Shown here one piece after another: positions 17,746 to 26,752 of a DNA stretch of 64,000 nt. How positions within the stretch are numbered: the stretch's first letter is position 1; each line of letters opens with the position of its first letter. Origin of the DNA: CBDFLD01 sp965249005. Its GTDB lineage: Bacteria; Acidobacteriota; UBA6911. Location of the stretch: contig CBDFLD010000016.1 in the NCBI GenBank assembly GCA_965249005.1, forward strand, positions 248,001 to 312,000. Direction: 5' to 3'. The position numbers were made by a program, and so were the translations under genes. The notes under the pieces are model-generated. The model was not told the origin of the DNA. It saw nothing but the letters and a program-made list of their open reading frames with translations, and ran no database searches.

Positions 17746-19701
17746 TCAGGGGCAGCTCTGCAGCCCCAGGATGACATTGCTGAGAACCTGGAGGTCCACA
17801 ACGTTGGTCGTACCATCGTTATTCACGTCACAGTCGCCCGGGCAGCTCGTCACACTCAAAATGACATTGATCAGCAGTTGAACGTCGACCACGTTGAGGT
17901 TGCCGTCGTTGTTGATATCGCAGTCTCCACCAGATGCAGGAACAACTTCGAAGTCGGGCAAGCTGACCGCGGTTCCCGCCGGTGTCACCACGCTCACTTT
18001 GCCGGTGGTTGCGCCGGAGGGGACCGTCGCCGATATCTGGGTCGGGGACAGGATCGTGAAACTCGTTGTCGGTGAAATGTTGAATTTGATCACGGTCGCG
18101 CCGGTGAAGTGGGTGCCGGTAATCGTGATAGGGGTGCCCACCGACCCGCTGGAGGGAAGCAATCCCGTAATCGTCGGCACTGCCGTCGAGGTCGTCGCCG
18201 ATGCTTCATTCGAATAGGGTGAGGAAACCGAGTCACGGATCGCTCGAACTCGATAGAAGTAGGTCGTATCGCCATTGAGGCCCAAATTGGAATGGGCGGA
18301 AACATCCGCACTCGTGGTTGCAATCTGTTGCCAGGTACCACCGGCACCGGTTTTTCGCTCGATTTCGAATCCAGTCTCGTCCGCGCTGTTGTCCTGCCAA
18401 CCGAGATCCACCTGGGAGGAGGCCACCGCACTCGCGCTGAGGCTCGTGGGCCCTGCGAGCCCGTTCCCCTGGTCGAGACAGGCGGAATTGGAGTTTGCGT
18501 GCGACGTAATTTGATCGCGCGAATATTGACAAAAGTTAAATCCCGTCCCCACGGAGCTGTTCATGATGGTATTGTCGCAACCGGTCTGTTGGTTCGAGTG
18601 CGAGGCTCCAAAATTGTGTCCGAGCTCATGCGCCGTCAGGATGTACTTTCCCGGGACCGGGTTGTACTTCTGCGACACGCCATAGCTGAGAGACCGGGAC
18701 GAACAGACAACATCGACCCAGGCGATGCCAATCGTGCTTCCGTCCAGGTTTTTCCCGGTCCACATGTGCGCCACGTCGTAAGGGAGGCTCGCGAAGTTCG
18801 CGTTCCAGTGGCTCCTGAATTCGCTCAGCATCGTCGATGCGGCCGTCGAAACGTAAGGGTCGCTGGAACTTGCCCAGGTATTTTGATAAACCACCTCGAA
18901 GGAGATCCCGACTTCGGAATCGTACACGCCCTCTACCTGATTCAAAATGTTGAGGATCTCGTTGTTGGCACTGGAAGAGTCGCCGAAGGCGGTCACGTAT
19001 TCGTGGTCGGCTTCGGTCGCGATGCTCAAGACGTAACTGCCAGCGGCCGCCATTTCCAGACGCGGGGCCACGAGATCTCCCGCCTTGTCCATTCGCTCCG
19101 CCAGCCGGGTTTCGCAGGTGCCGAACGACTCGAGCACGATATCGGACTTCTTGTAAAAAACCAGGTCCGACGGCGCCGAGAATTCCACGTAGTTCCGCAA
19201 TGGTTCGACGAAATACCACTCCCACGGGGTCAGAATGACTCCCTCGACACGATCGTTGGTAATGGTAAAGCGGGCTTGAGCCTCCTCAATCCCCCGAACG
19301 CTACCCTTGAAGCTCTGCACCGCGCCCGGCTCAACGGATCGTACCTCACCATCGGCGGACACCTCCTCGGCAAAATACCAGGGAGACCGTATGTCATGCG
19401 GGGTCAGAACGAGGTCAAACGTGCCTTCCTGGGTAACGAGCCGAAGTTCACCCGAATCGCGCACCTGTGCAGTAGCCTCACCCGGTTCCAGCGTGATACG
19501 GTCGTAGCTGCGGATGTATTGATCCAGCTGGTCGCCGCCGTCGTTGACGCGGCCGAAATTATCCGCCCTCTGTGCCGCGGCAAGCATCGGGAAAGAGAAC
19601 AGACAGCTGATCAACGCCACGGCTGCCAGCCAAAAATCAAGCCGGAAGCCCGACCCGTAGCTACGATTGGTTCTTGTTTCGCCAGACATATGGTCGAACA
19701 C
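17746..19701 (-). CDS. Secreted zinc metalloprotease with FN3, IPT/TIG and dockerin repeats
   Basis: A 651-residue exported protein. It has a signal peptide in the first 45 residues (an alternative ATG exists four codons in), then a propeptide-like region and a reprolysin/M12B-type catalytic domain. The zinc motif is HELGHNFGASH with H358, E359, H362 and H368. An FN3-like domain follows (about 430-515), then an IPT/TIG domain (about 520-600), and two dockerin-type repeats, DINNDGNLNVVDVQ and DVNNDGTTNVVDLQ, ending LQSCP. The metal site looks intact. The dockerin end probably serves as a calcium-folded anchor or sorting tail, since no cohesin gene is visible here. Confidence 0.88.
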   Translation of the reverse strand: MFDHMSGETRTNRSYGSGFRLDFWLAAVALISCLFSFPMLAAAQRADNFGRVNDGGDQLDQYIRSYDRITLEPGEATAQVRDSGELRLVTQEGTFDLVLTPHDIRSPWYFAEEVSADGEVRSVEPGAVQSFKGSVRGIEEAQARFTITNDRVEGVILTPWEWYFVEPLRNYVEFSAPSDLVFYKKSDIVLESFGTCETRLAERMDKAGDLVAPRLEMAAAGSYVLSIATEADHEYVTAFGDSSSANNEILNILNQVEGVYDSEVGISFEVVYQNTWASSSDPYVSTAASTMLSEFRSHWNANFASLPYDVAHMWTGKNLDGSTIGIAWVDVVCSSRSLSYGVSQKYNPVPGKYILTAHELGHNFGASHSNQQTGCDNTIMNSSVGTGFNFCQYSRDQITSHANSNSACLDQGNGLAGPTSLSASAVASSQVDLGWQDNSADETGFEIERKTGAGGTWQQIATTSADVSAHSNLGLNGDTTYFYRVRAIRDSVSSPYSNEASATTSTAVPTITGLLPSSGSVGTPITITGTHFTGATVIKFNISPTTSFTILSPTQISATVPSGATTGKVSVVTPAGTAVSLPDFEVVPASGGDCDINNDGNLNVVDVQLLINVILSVTSCPGDCDVNNDGTTNVVDLQVLSNVILGLQSCP

Positions 19702-20013
19702 GTTTCGGTTACTTTGGACTCATCTAGGGGGGGAAACGGTTCGAGGTCTTGAGACGGGGGATCGTGGATGCAGACTCGCTCTTATCCTGCCCAAGATCCT
19801 GGTAGATGATCGCTACCCCCCTGTTATCGGTCGAGATGGAGGGGTTCAATAGCGTTTTCTACCGAGCGCGGGCCGGGGTGGAGCACAGCCGGAACTCAGC
19901 GAATAATCCAACAACACAAACTACATCAATCGTTTAGAGGCGCACCGAGAGCTCCGTACTGGAAAGCAACGACTGCAACCCAAAGGCCCTGCAGCCTCAA
20001 ACGATGGGTTTCA
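19702..20013. other. Intergenic region, no gene seen
   Basis: This stretch lies upstream of the metalloprotease gene (minus strand). No convincing coding frame, tRNA or terminator was found. The protease promoter is probably here. It ends at the structured repeat. Confidence 0.5.
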
Positions 20014-20140
20014 TTTCAGCGCTGACTGGCGCCAGGCGCTTGGGAACGTAACTGCGCAGCGTACCGTGAAAAAACGTGGTTTTTGACAATTTGCTAAGTT
20101 ACACGCATAGCAGCAGATCCGCGAGCAGTTACTTAAGAGC
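20014..20140. repeat. Structured dispersed repeat, copy 1
   Basis: This 127-base segment is repeated in the same orientation at 22200-22333 with only a few differences. It holds several self-complementary parts: GTAACT (20048-20053) with AGTTAC (20097-20102), an A-run/T-run hairpin AAAAACGTGGTTTTT, and a CTGGCGCCAG palindrome that looks like a shortened form of the long hairpin in copy 2. Its last bases supply the TAA stop codon (20133-20135) of the rhomboid gene. Confidence 0.85.
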
Positions 20141-20753
20141 CCCACGGCAATAGCGCCAGCAAGGCATCCACCAGCAGGGTAAAGCCCCTCGGCGACATTA
20201 GGCCCGCCATGAAAAACCCGGCCAGCGCCCCCCCCACATGGGCTTCATGGCTGATGTTGCCGACCTGCTTTTTTAGCAGCAAGGTGGACACCGCAAGGTA
20301 GGCTACGGCAAAGATCGGAGCAGGAATAGGAATGGGAATAAAAAACAGATAGACGGAACTGTAAGGTTGAAGAACAATCGACGCAAACACGATGCCAGAT
20401 ACGGAGCCACTCGCACCGAGCGCACGATAGCTCGGGTTGTTGCGTTGAAAATAGACCACGACCAAGCTCGAGAGAATCCCGGAAATAGCGTAGACGAGGA
20501 GCGCACCGGTCAGACCGAGCCCGGCTTCGACCGATCCGAAGAAAAAAAAGAGGGTTATCATGTTAAAGAGCAAATGGCCCCCGTCTGCATGCGAAAAATT
20601 CGACAGCAGCAGGCCCTCGTAATTCTGACCCCGAGCGACTTCGTATGGAATCAGCAGGAACCGATAAGGGCGGTCTTGCTTTCGAAATGCGGAAAAGGCC
20701 ACGTATGAAACTACAAGGTTGAGTGCAATCAGCAGGATCAGCAAAGGTGTCAC
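20133..20753 (-). CDS. Rhomboid-family intramembrane serine protease
   Basis: A 206-residue membrane protein with about six helices. The serine motif is GASG with S115 (ALGASGSVSG) and the partner histidine is H172 in SHEAHVGG; both catalytic residues are present. HADGGHLLFNM matches the conserved HxxxxHxxxN block of helix 2. It cleaves single-pass membrane proteins within the bilayer, but the substrate is unknown. Its stop codon lies within the dispersed repeat, so the repeat replaced or abuts its original 3' end. It sits downstream of the MATE gene on the same strand, with a gap of about 60 bases. Confidence 0.9.
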   Translation of the reverse strand: MTPLLILLIALNLVVSYVAFSAFRKQDRPYRFLLIPYEVARGQNYEGLLLSNFSHADGGHLLFNMITLFFFFGSVEAGLGLTGALLVYAISGILSSLVVVYFQRNNPSYRALGASGSVSGIVFASIVLQPYSSVYLFFIPIPIPAPIFAVAYLAVSTLLLKKQVGNISHEAHVGGALAGFFMAGLMSPRGFTLLVDALLALLPWGS

Positions 20754-20812
20754 TTCGGTCTACTCGCGTTTGCCGTCATAGATGAGGAATCCAGGGAGAG
20801 TCCCGTCGAAGA

Positions 20813-22183
20813 TCACGGAACGGACGCTCCTGACGAGTCCGGCGCCGCGTACAGCGATCGAGAACGCCGCCACCAGACTCCCAGAAGGATGATCCCCACG
20901 ACAATGAGCCCGGTGGATAGTCCGATCCAGATTCCGATGACGCCCCACCGGAATGATAACCCATATCCCAGTGGCAGACCTAACACCCAGTGACCTGCAA
21001 GATTGATGAGCATCGGGGTCCGCGTGTCTCCAAGCCCCCGCAGGGCACCGGTCGCCACGACCTGAACGCCATCGAACATTTGAAATACTGCTGCAAGCAA
21101 CAACAACGAGGCGCCCGTTGCCAAAACCGAGGCTTCGCTGGTGAACAATCGGAGCAAAGGCCCTGGAAACAGCACGAAAACGAAGGCCGCCACGGACATG
21201 AACAATACTCCGATCAGCAAAGCGGCCCACCCGGAATTGCCGGCTCCGGAAGGATCTTCTCGTCCCATCGCCTGACCGACCCGCACCGCGCCAGCCGACG
21301 AGATTCCCAGCGGCACCATGAAGGTAAAGCCCGCCCAGTGCAGTGCGATTTGATGGGCGGCCAGCGAGCTCGGATTCAACCTTCCGATCAGAGCGGATGC
21401 CACGGCAAACGCTCCAAGCTCGAGTGTCACTTGGAGAGCAGCCGGCAACCCGATGCGGACCAGTCGGCGGAGCTCGGTCACCCTCAAGGCCATTGGTATC
21501 GGGAAGAGCCCGGTTCCACGGCGCTTATCATAAATCACAATGGCGAGCAAAAGGATGATCGCCATATAGGTTCGGGAAATGCAGGTCGCCCACGCCGCGC
21601 CGCGGGTCCCCAGGGCAGGGACCCCGAGATGACCGAAGATGAGAACCCAGTTCGAGAAGGCGTTGATGAGGTTTGCACTGATCAGGGCAAACATGAGTGG
21701 AATGACAATGTTCATGGCCTGGAGATAGCGTCGGAAGGTGGCATACAACAGCAGGGGAAACAGACTCAAAGATACGATCCGAAGGTACGGACCTGTGAGT
21801 TTCAGGACTTCGGGATGCAGGCCTATCCATTCCAGCGAGAGAACTTCCAGCAGCGCCAGCCCGGTCATAGGCACCGACATCGCGGCGCTCAGCAAGACTC
21901 CGTTCACGAGCCATCGATGGCACTCGCGCAACCTGCCCGCCCCGAAGGCCTGTGCAATCAAGGGATCGAGTCCGAGCAGAACCCCCACTCCGAATATCGC
22001 GATCGAGATAAAGAGTACGCTCCCCAAACCGACCGCCCCGATGGCGTCGGGTCCCAGGGGACCGACCATGATCGTATCGACGATTCCCATTGTGATCCAA
22101 CCGATCTCGGCGGCAACCACCGGGACCGCCAGATTCAGCATCGGCCTCAATTCCTGTTTCAGGCTGTGCAGGGAAATCGACAT
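20813..22183 (-). CDS. MATE-family multidrug efflux transporter
   Basis: A 456-residue inner-membrane protein with twelve predicted helices in two similar halves. Typical MATE segments include PVVAAEIGWITMGIVDTIMV near the N-terminus and GISSAGAVRVGQAMGRED at the start of the second half. It exports cationic drugs or metabolites in exchange for Na+ or H+. It has the NorM-like length with no extra domain. Together with the rhomboid gene it forms a two-gene unit bracketed by direct copies of the structured repeat. Confidence 0.92.
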   Translation of the reverse strand: MSISLHSLKQELRPMLNLAVPVVAAEIGWITMGIVDTIMVGPLGPDAIGAVGLGSVLFISIAIFGVGVLLGLDPLIAQAFGAGRLRECHRWLVNGVLLSAAMSVPMTGLALLEVLSLEWIGLHPEVLKLTGPYLRIVSLSLFPLLLYATFRRYLQAMNIVIPLMFALISANLINAFSNWVLIFGHLGVPALGTRGAAWATCISRTYMAIILLLAIVIYDKRRGTGLFPIPMALRVTELRRLVRIGLPAALQVTLELGAFAVASALIGRLNPSSLAAHQIALHWAGFTFMVPLGISSAGAVRVGQAMGREDPSGAGNSGWAALLIGVLFMSVAAFVFVLFPGPLLRLFTSEASVLATGASLLLLAAVFQMFDGVQVVATGALRGLGDTRTPMLINLAGHWVLGLPLGYGLSFRWGVIGIWIGLSTGLIVVGIILLGVWWRRSRSLYAAPDSSGASVP

Positions 22184-22199
22184 GGAGATTGGTTCTAGC

Positions 22200-22333
22200 T
22201 TTCAGCGCTGACTGGCGCAACGCGCCAGTCGCTTGGGAACGTAACTACGCAGCACACCGTGAAAAAACGTGGTTTTTGACGATTTGCTAAGTTACACGCA
22301 TAGTAGCAGATCCGCGAGCAGTTACTTAAGAGC
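22200..22333. repeat. Structured dispersed repeat, copy 2
   Basis: This 134-base copy has the full hairpin: GACTGGCGC (22210-22218), loop AAC, GCGCCAGTC (22222-22230). The GTAACT/AGTTAC pairing and the A/T-run hairpin of copy 1 are also present. It lies just upstream of the MATE start codon on the transcribed side, whereas copy 1 lies at the rhomboid 3' end. Confidence 0.85.
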
Positions 22334-22367
22334 TTTCAGCGCTGACCGGCGCAGCGCGCCGGTCAGA
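22334..22367. repeat. Partial third unit of the structured repeat (hairpin only)
   Basis: The unit restarts with TTTCAGCGCTGA and forms a perfect 11-bp stem, CTGACCGGCGC with GCGCCGGTCAG, around an AGC loop. Relative to copy 2, a T:A pair has become C:G on both sides, a compensating change. It ends just before the stop codon of the FkbM gene and could act as that gene's terminator. Confidence 0.75.
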
Positions 22368-22371
22368 GGGC

Positions 22372-23196
22372 TCAAGTAGTCACGGAGTCGGTCGCAGTGC
22401 TACGCTCGGCGTCCAGTTGCCGCTTCAAACGAAGGATGAGTTGGTGTGCGGAGTGAAGCTGTTGATGTAAATCCGCGATCTGCTTCAAGTATTCGTGGGG
22501 AACGAAGCCGTCGAAGACGTTGGCAGGTGCATTCAGAGCCGGCAGAAGCCCCCGATCCTCGGCGCGGACATAGAATCGATTGAGACCATCGAAGTGTCCA
22601 AACAGATAGTCGGCATCGAGGAGCACAGGCTCCCACTCCTGAAAGGTTGGAATAGTCGAGTTCGGTCGCGTGGCTTCAACGACCACGACCCTTGGACGCC
22701 AGCGCCGCCAGTTCCCTCCCCTCAGTACCTCATGCTCATGCCCTTCGACATCGACGCTGAGGAACGCTATCGTCCCCTCGACATGGTCTTCACAGATCTG
22801 CTCGAGTGTGGTCACCGACACCTCGCGCTCCAGATAGTCGTTCCCCTGCATTCGATGCCGTTCGGCCTCCTCGCGGCAGAAGGTCGAAAGCACCGAAACG
22901 GACGGGAACTCAAACAGGGTTCGAGTCCCGAGCCGGTCGGAAACACCCACGTTCAGATTGACGTCCCGGGGTCTCTGTTCCGCGAGCCGTCGGCAAACCT
23001 CCGTCACCGGCTCGACGTTGATTCCACTCCACCCCCGGTCATAAAAGTGCCTGGTAACCGAGGACTCGACGGGATCATTCGCGCCAATATCGATATAGAA
23101 CCCAGGACCCTCCGGAAAGATCCGCCGCAGAAGGACGTCCTCTCGGTTTTGCGCATAGGAGATCATGGTCATGGCAAGCAACCCCGCCTTTCTCAT
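22372..23196 (-). CDS. FkbM-family methyltransferase
   Basis: A protein of about 274 residues with the SAM-binding region FYIDIGANDPVESSVTRHFY and the later FLSVDVEGHEHEVLRGGNW, both classic for FkbM methyltransferases, which O-methylate sugars or polyketides. Start 23196 has AGAGG upstream; ATG 23172 is an alternative, and a longer frame to 23367 would overlap the divergent glycosyltransferase gene. The C-terminal 30 residues look like a short coiled coil. Its divergent partner suggests a role in surface-glycan modification. Confidence 0.88.
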   Translation of the reverse strand: MRKAGLLAMTMISYAQNREDVLLRRIFPEGPGFYIDIGANDPVESSVTRHFYDRGWSGINVEPVTEVCRRLAEQRPRDVNLNVGVSDRLGTRTLFEFPSVSVLSTFCREEAERHRMQGNDYLEREVSVTTLEQICEDHVEGTIAFLSVDVEGHEHEVLRGGNWRRWRPRVVVVEATRPNSTIPTFQEWEPVLLDADYLFGHFDGLNRFYVRAEDRGLLPALNAPANVFDGFVPHEYLKQIADLHQQLHSAHQLILRLKRQLDAERSTATDSVTT

Positions 23197-23298
23197 CGTG
23201 CCTCTGCGCGCCCGAATCCACTCTTTTCGGGCCCCGATTGCAGAAAATTGGGCCGTTAGACTTGAAGAATGTTCACGAAACTCCTTATGCTCTGAACC

Positions 23299-24954
23299 AT
23301 GAAGATCTGGGGAACCTTGTCTACCTTTGCCGAACCAGTAACGGGTAACAAAGTGGTGGGGCGGCAAATCGCCTCAGAAGGGTTTCTTAGAGCCCTCTTT
23401 CATTACTCCTCCTTTGACGAGTTCCATTTTTTTGTCCCGAATTTCTATACCCGTCAGTACTTCGCGGGCTACCTCGAGCAAAACTTTGCCGCCCTCGACC
23501 TGGAGAAACGCGTCCGGATCATGGATCACATCGAGCTTCCAACCTACCTGGAACGTGAATCGTACGAGGTCTTCCACCTGGCGGATTTCACAACCTATCT
23601 TCCCGCCCTGGCTCATCTGCGCCATCAGCTGAGTTCGAAGGCGTTTCCAATAACCGGCGTCACCTGGTCGATCAGCGAGCGCGACTACTTCTTTCCCTAC
23701 CTGCACATGATGATGGGCGCCGTGCAGCAATATGACGGTATCGTTTGCATCAGCCACTCCGTCCGGGAGGTCTTGGCCAAGGCCTTTGAGCAGCTTGCGG
23801 GCCGGCTCGAGGCAGTCAAAGGAAGCCCTTGGAACAACCCTGTCGATCTCAAGGTCCTGCCGCTAGGAATCGATGAGGGGCCGCCGCTGCAGGGGTATCG
23901 CTCCGAAGCACGACGGCGCCTCGGGCTGCCGGAAGAGTCGTTGATCGTCTTGATCTTCGGCCGCTATTCCTACGCAGACAAGATGGACTTGCTACCGATC
24001 CTGGAGATGATCCGGAGGCTCAAAGGGAGGATGGGGCCCGCCGTTCCGACCTTTTGTTTCGCCGGCTCCGACCCGAATAACTATGCCGCCCTCGTGAACG
24101 AGTTTGCCAAGCACAAAGGGGTAGAATCGCACATCGTCTTGCGCACGAACATCCCTGCAGAGGAAAAACCGTACTACTATGCCTCGGCGGACATCTTCCT
24201 CTCGCCGAGTGACAACTTGCAGGAAAGCTTCGGACTGACGATCATCGAAGCAATGGCCGCGGGTCTTCCCGTGGTCGCGTCCGATTTCGACGGTTACCGG
24301 GAGCTGATTCAAGAAGGAGTGACGGGATTCCGGATCCCTTCCTACTGGGCACCGTGTGATCAAGAGATATCACAGCTTTCCGGTATCCTGGCGGGAAACA
24401 GTCACAACTTCTACCTGGCCCAGTCGATCGCGATCGATCTTGACATGATGGTCGACGCGCTCGAGCGACTCGCCAGAGACCCAGCCTTACGGCAACGTCT
24501 GGGAGAGGCCGGTCGGGAGAAATTCCGATCTTCCTATAGCTGGAAACAGGTGATGGGGTTGTACGAGGATTACTGGAACGAGCTCCGCGGTAGGCTCTCC
24601 ACGCATGCGGCGCCGGCGGCGGATCCCTTTCAGGTACCGCACTGGAAACTTTTCTCACATTACCCTACTCACAACATACGAGACGTAGACGTTTTGTCGC
24701 TGACCGAAACAGGAGTGAGATTTTTGGACGGGGCGGAGCCCGATCCGAGATATCCCGAACTTCTACAGTTCATTTCGAAGGACGGGATTCGACATGCGCT
24801 CGCCTTGTGCCGCCACGACTCACGGGAGTTTCAATTTCTTCGATCGAGGCTAGAAGCGTCCCGGAAGCTGAGTCAAGCCCAGGCCGCCTACCACTTGTTG
24901 TGGGCGCTCAAGCACGGTTTGCTCAGGTTAGGGGACGTCCCCCACGTTTCCTAG
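23299..24954 (+). CDS. Glycosyltransferase, family 4 (GT-B fold)
   Basis: A 551-residue cytoplasmic or peripheral enzyme. The C-terminal GT4 donor domain is evident: VLIFGRYSYADKMD, then ADIFLSPSDNLQESFGLTII with EAMAAGLPVVASDFDGYREL, the E-x7-E region. The N-terminal acceptor domain begins MKIWGTLSTFAEP. The final 100 residues, after the GT domain, contain a short helical extension. It probably adds a sugar to a cell-surface glycan or lipid. It is transcribed away from the FkbM gene across a short shared promoter region. Confidence 0.87.
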   Translation: MKIWGTLSTFAEPVTGNKVVGRQIASEGFLRALFHYSSFDEFHFFVPNFYTRQYFAGYLEQNFAALDLEKRVRIMDHIELPTYLERESYEVFHLADFTTYLPALAHLRHQLSSKAFPITGVTWSISERDYFFPYLHMMMGAVQQYDGIVCISHSVREVLAKAFEQLAGRLEAVKGSPWNNPVDLKVLPLGIDEGPPLQGYRSEARRRLGLPEESLIVLIFGRYSYADKMDLLPILEMIRRLKGRMGPAVPTFCFAGSDPNNYAALVNEFAKHKGVESHIVLRTNIPAEEKPYYYASADIFLSPSDNLQESFGLTIIEAMAAGLPVVASDFDGYRELIQEGVTGFRIPSYWAPCDQEISQLSGILAGNSHNFYLAQSIAIDLDMMVDALERLARDPALRQRLGEAGREKFRSSYSWKQVMGLYEDYWNELRGRLSTHAAPAADPFQVPHWKLFSHYPTHNIRDVDVLSLTETGVRFLDGAEPDPRYPELLQFISKDGIRHALALCRHDSREFQFLRSRLEASRKLSQAQAAYHLLWALKHGLLRLGDVPHVS

Positions 24955-25029
24955 TTTTTCGCCGGTTGCCTTGCTTCGCTGGTAGGCATCTCTCCCCAGG
25001 GTGACCGCACCTTGGCACATAGCCCATCG

Positions 25030-26694
25030 TCATGCGGCGAATTCCCGGAAGTCGAAGCCATAGAGAAACGCCCGCTTCAGGTAGAACTTGGCCTTTCGTG
25101 CATGGCTCGGGGCCTTGGCCCCGCCAGCCCATTGGACGGCAAGCGCCTTGTGGTCGCCCTTCAAAGGAACACAGTCGTCCCGCATAAAGCCGGGAATCGG
25201 CTGACCTTTGTCATCGAGTAGCTCGACTTGCAAGTAACCCTCGTCGAAGCCGAGCTTGGCGGATTTCTTCGGCGGTCGGGTTACCAGATTTACGAACAAA
25301 CTCTTGCCGCCCAGTTCTCGTGTCGTTGTCACGGCCACCCCGATGGTCGGTCCACCGGCGGATGCGGCAAGTGCGTACGTGCGATCCAGCCGCCAGGAAG
25401 CACGGCAGAGAGCCGAGTTGACGGCCAGGAAATGGGCGCCGTGGTCGACGACCGTCTCCTGGTAACCGATCTGCTTCGAGGGCGCGCGGGTGTCCGAGAC
25501 TTGCCGGTGCGGGCCCTCCGCACCACCGTAATAGACGTAAAGCGTGTCGCCCTGGACGATGAGATTCTGGCTCGTCCAGAGCTGTCCTCCCCCGTAGTCG
25601 CCGAGCGGCCCGTTGTCGAGGCAGGGGCGGCGGTCGGGAAACCACCAGCGGCTGCCATCGCGGGATGCGGCCGTACGAAAATAAAACGTCTGGATGATCG
25701 GGTTGTACATATTGACGATCGCGATATATCCGCCCTTCACTTTCAGCGGCACGGTTTCCTGGTACTGCGTATCGCGGTGATCGCGCTCGTCCGCCGTCAG
25801 CATCATCAGATGGTCTTTCTTCCAGTCCCATCCATCCTTGCTCACGGCCCGGTAGCAGCTCCGGCGCTGGAAATCCTCCCAGACAGGAACGTGATCGGTA
25901 GGCTTATGGGGCCCTCCCAATCGATAATAGGCCACGTAGCCGAAGTCCGGATCGCGATAAAAGTAGGAAAGATCCCCCTTCATCGGACCTTTGACCTTGC
26001 TTCCCACGCCTTCCCACTTCCGGCCGTCCTTGGAGCGATAGCGATAGTAGCCGGTTCCCTCTAACGTGTTCTTGCCTGCCCGAAAGGCGATCATCTCGTA
26101 GGGCCACTCATTGGCAGGATCGACGAAGACCGAGGCGTAGGCCGAGTTTCCTTCACTCGAGTCAAAGATGATGTTGGTTTTGCTGTGCCCCGCAAAGGGC
26201 GCGTTCGACAACTCCGGTCTCGACCAGTAGACACCGTCCGTGCTCTCGAAAAGACAGATGCGGCGGGTCCTGGCATTCCTGGAGGCCCAGGGCTTCTCGT
26301 TGTTCTCTGTCGTGACCTCGGGTTCCGTGGAGACGAGATACGCTTTCCACAGGGAATCAATCGGATCTCGCAGCACGGACCCATGAATCCCTACTCCACC
26401 GGAGTCCCACGGCATGTCTCCTTCGATGAGAGGGTTGGCCGGATCCTGAGTGCCGAGCTCCACCCGCCAGCCGACGAGGTGCAATTCGCTGAAGTCGTCC
26501 GGCATCAGGAGCGGCATGCGCAGGTCTTCGCCCGTTTGCCGATCCACGTCCTGGCGCACCAGCCAACTGTCCCTGAAGCCGTCTGTGAAACCGGCCTTGG
26601 AACCGGCTTGGGAACGCTCTTGAGAGAAAAGAAGACTGCCGCTACCGGCAAAGAGGACATGGAGGAAGAGGAACAAAACGATGGACGTTCTCAT
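25030..26694 (-). CDS. Secreted beta-propeller protein, glycosidase/sialidase-like, unknown function
   Basis: A 554-residue exported protein. ATG 26694 begins a clear signal peptide (MRTSIVLFLFLHVLFAGSGS). The body has repeated strands of the GH43/GH32/sialidase propeller kind: LFESTDGVYWSRPELSNAPF, YYRYRSKDGRKWEGVGSKVK and YRAVSKDGWDWKKDHLMML. It resembles proteins annotated as glycosyl-hydrolase-like in Planctomycetes and Acidobacteria. I cannot identify a catalytic triad, so enzymatic activity is unproven. The downstream neighbour on the opposite strand is the glycosyltransferase. Confidence 0.7.
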   Translation of the reverse strand: MRTSIVLFLFLHVLFAGSGSLLFSQERSQAGSKAGFTDGFRDSWLVRQDVDRQTGEDLRMPLLMPDDFSELHLVGWRVELGTQDPANPLIEGDMPWDSGGVGIHGSVLRDPIDSLWKAYLVSTEPEVTTENNEKPWASRNARTRRICLFESTDGVYWSRPELSNAPFAGHSKTNIIFDSSEGNSAYASVFVDPANEWPYEMIAFRAGKNTLEGTGYYRYRSKDGRKWEGVGSKVKGPMKGDLSYFYRDPDFGYVAYYRLGGPHKPTDHVPVWEDFQRRSCYRAVSKDGWDWKKDHLMMLTADERDHRDTQYQETVPLKVKGGYIAIVNMYNPIIQTFYFRTAASRDGSRWWFPDRRPCLDNGPLGDYGGGQLWTSQNLIVQGDTLYVYYGGAEGPHRQVSDTRAPSKQIGYQETVVDHGAHFLAVNSALCRASWRLDRTYALAASAGGPTIGVAVTTTRELGGKSLFVNLVTRPPKKSAKLGFDEGYLQVELLDDKGQPIPGFMRDDCVPLKGDHKALAVQWAGGAKAPSHARKAKFYLKRAFLYGFDFREFAA

Positions 26695-26752
26695 TCTGGC
26701 TAGCTCACGTCTTTCCAACTGGGTTCTCCTTGAGGTAAACGTGGGGACGTCC

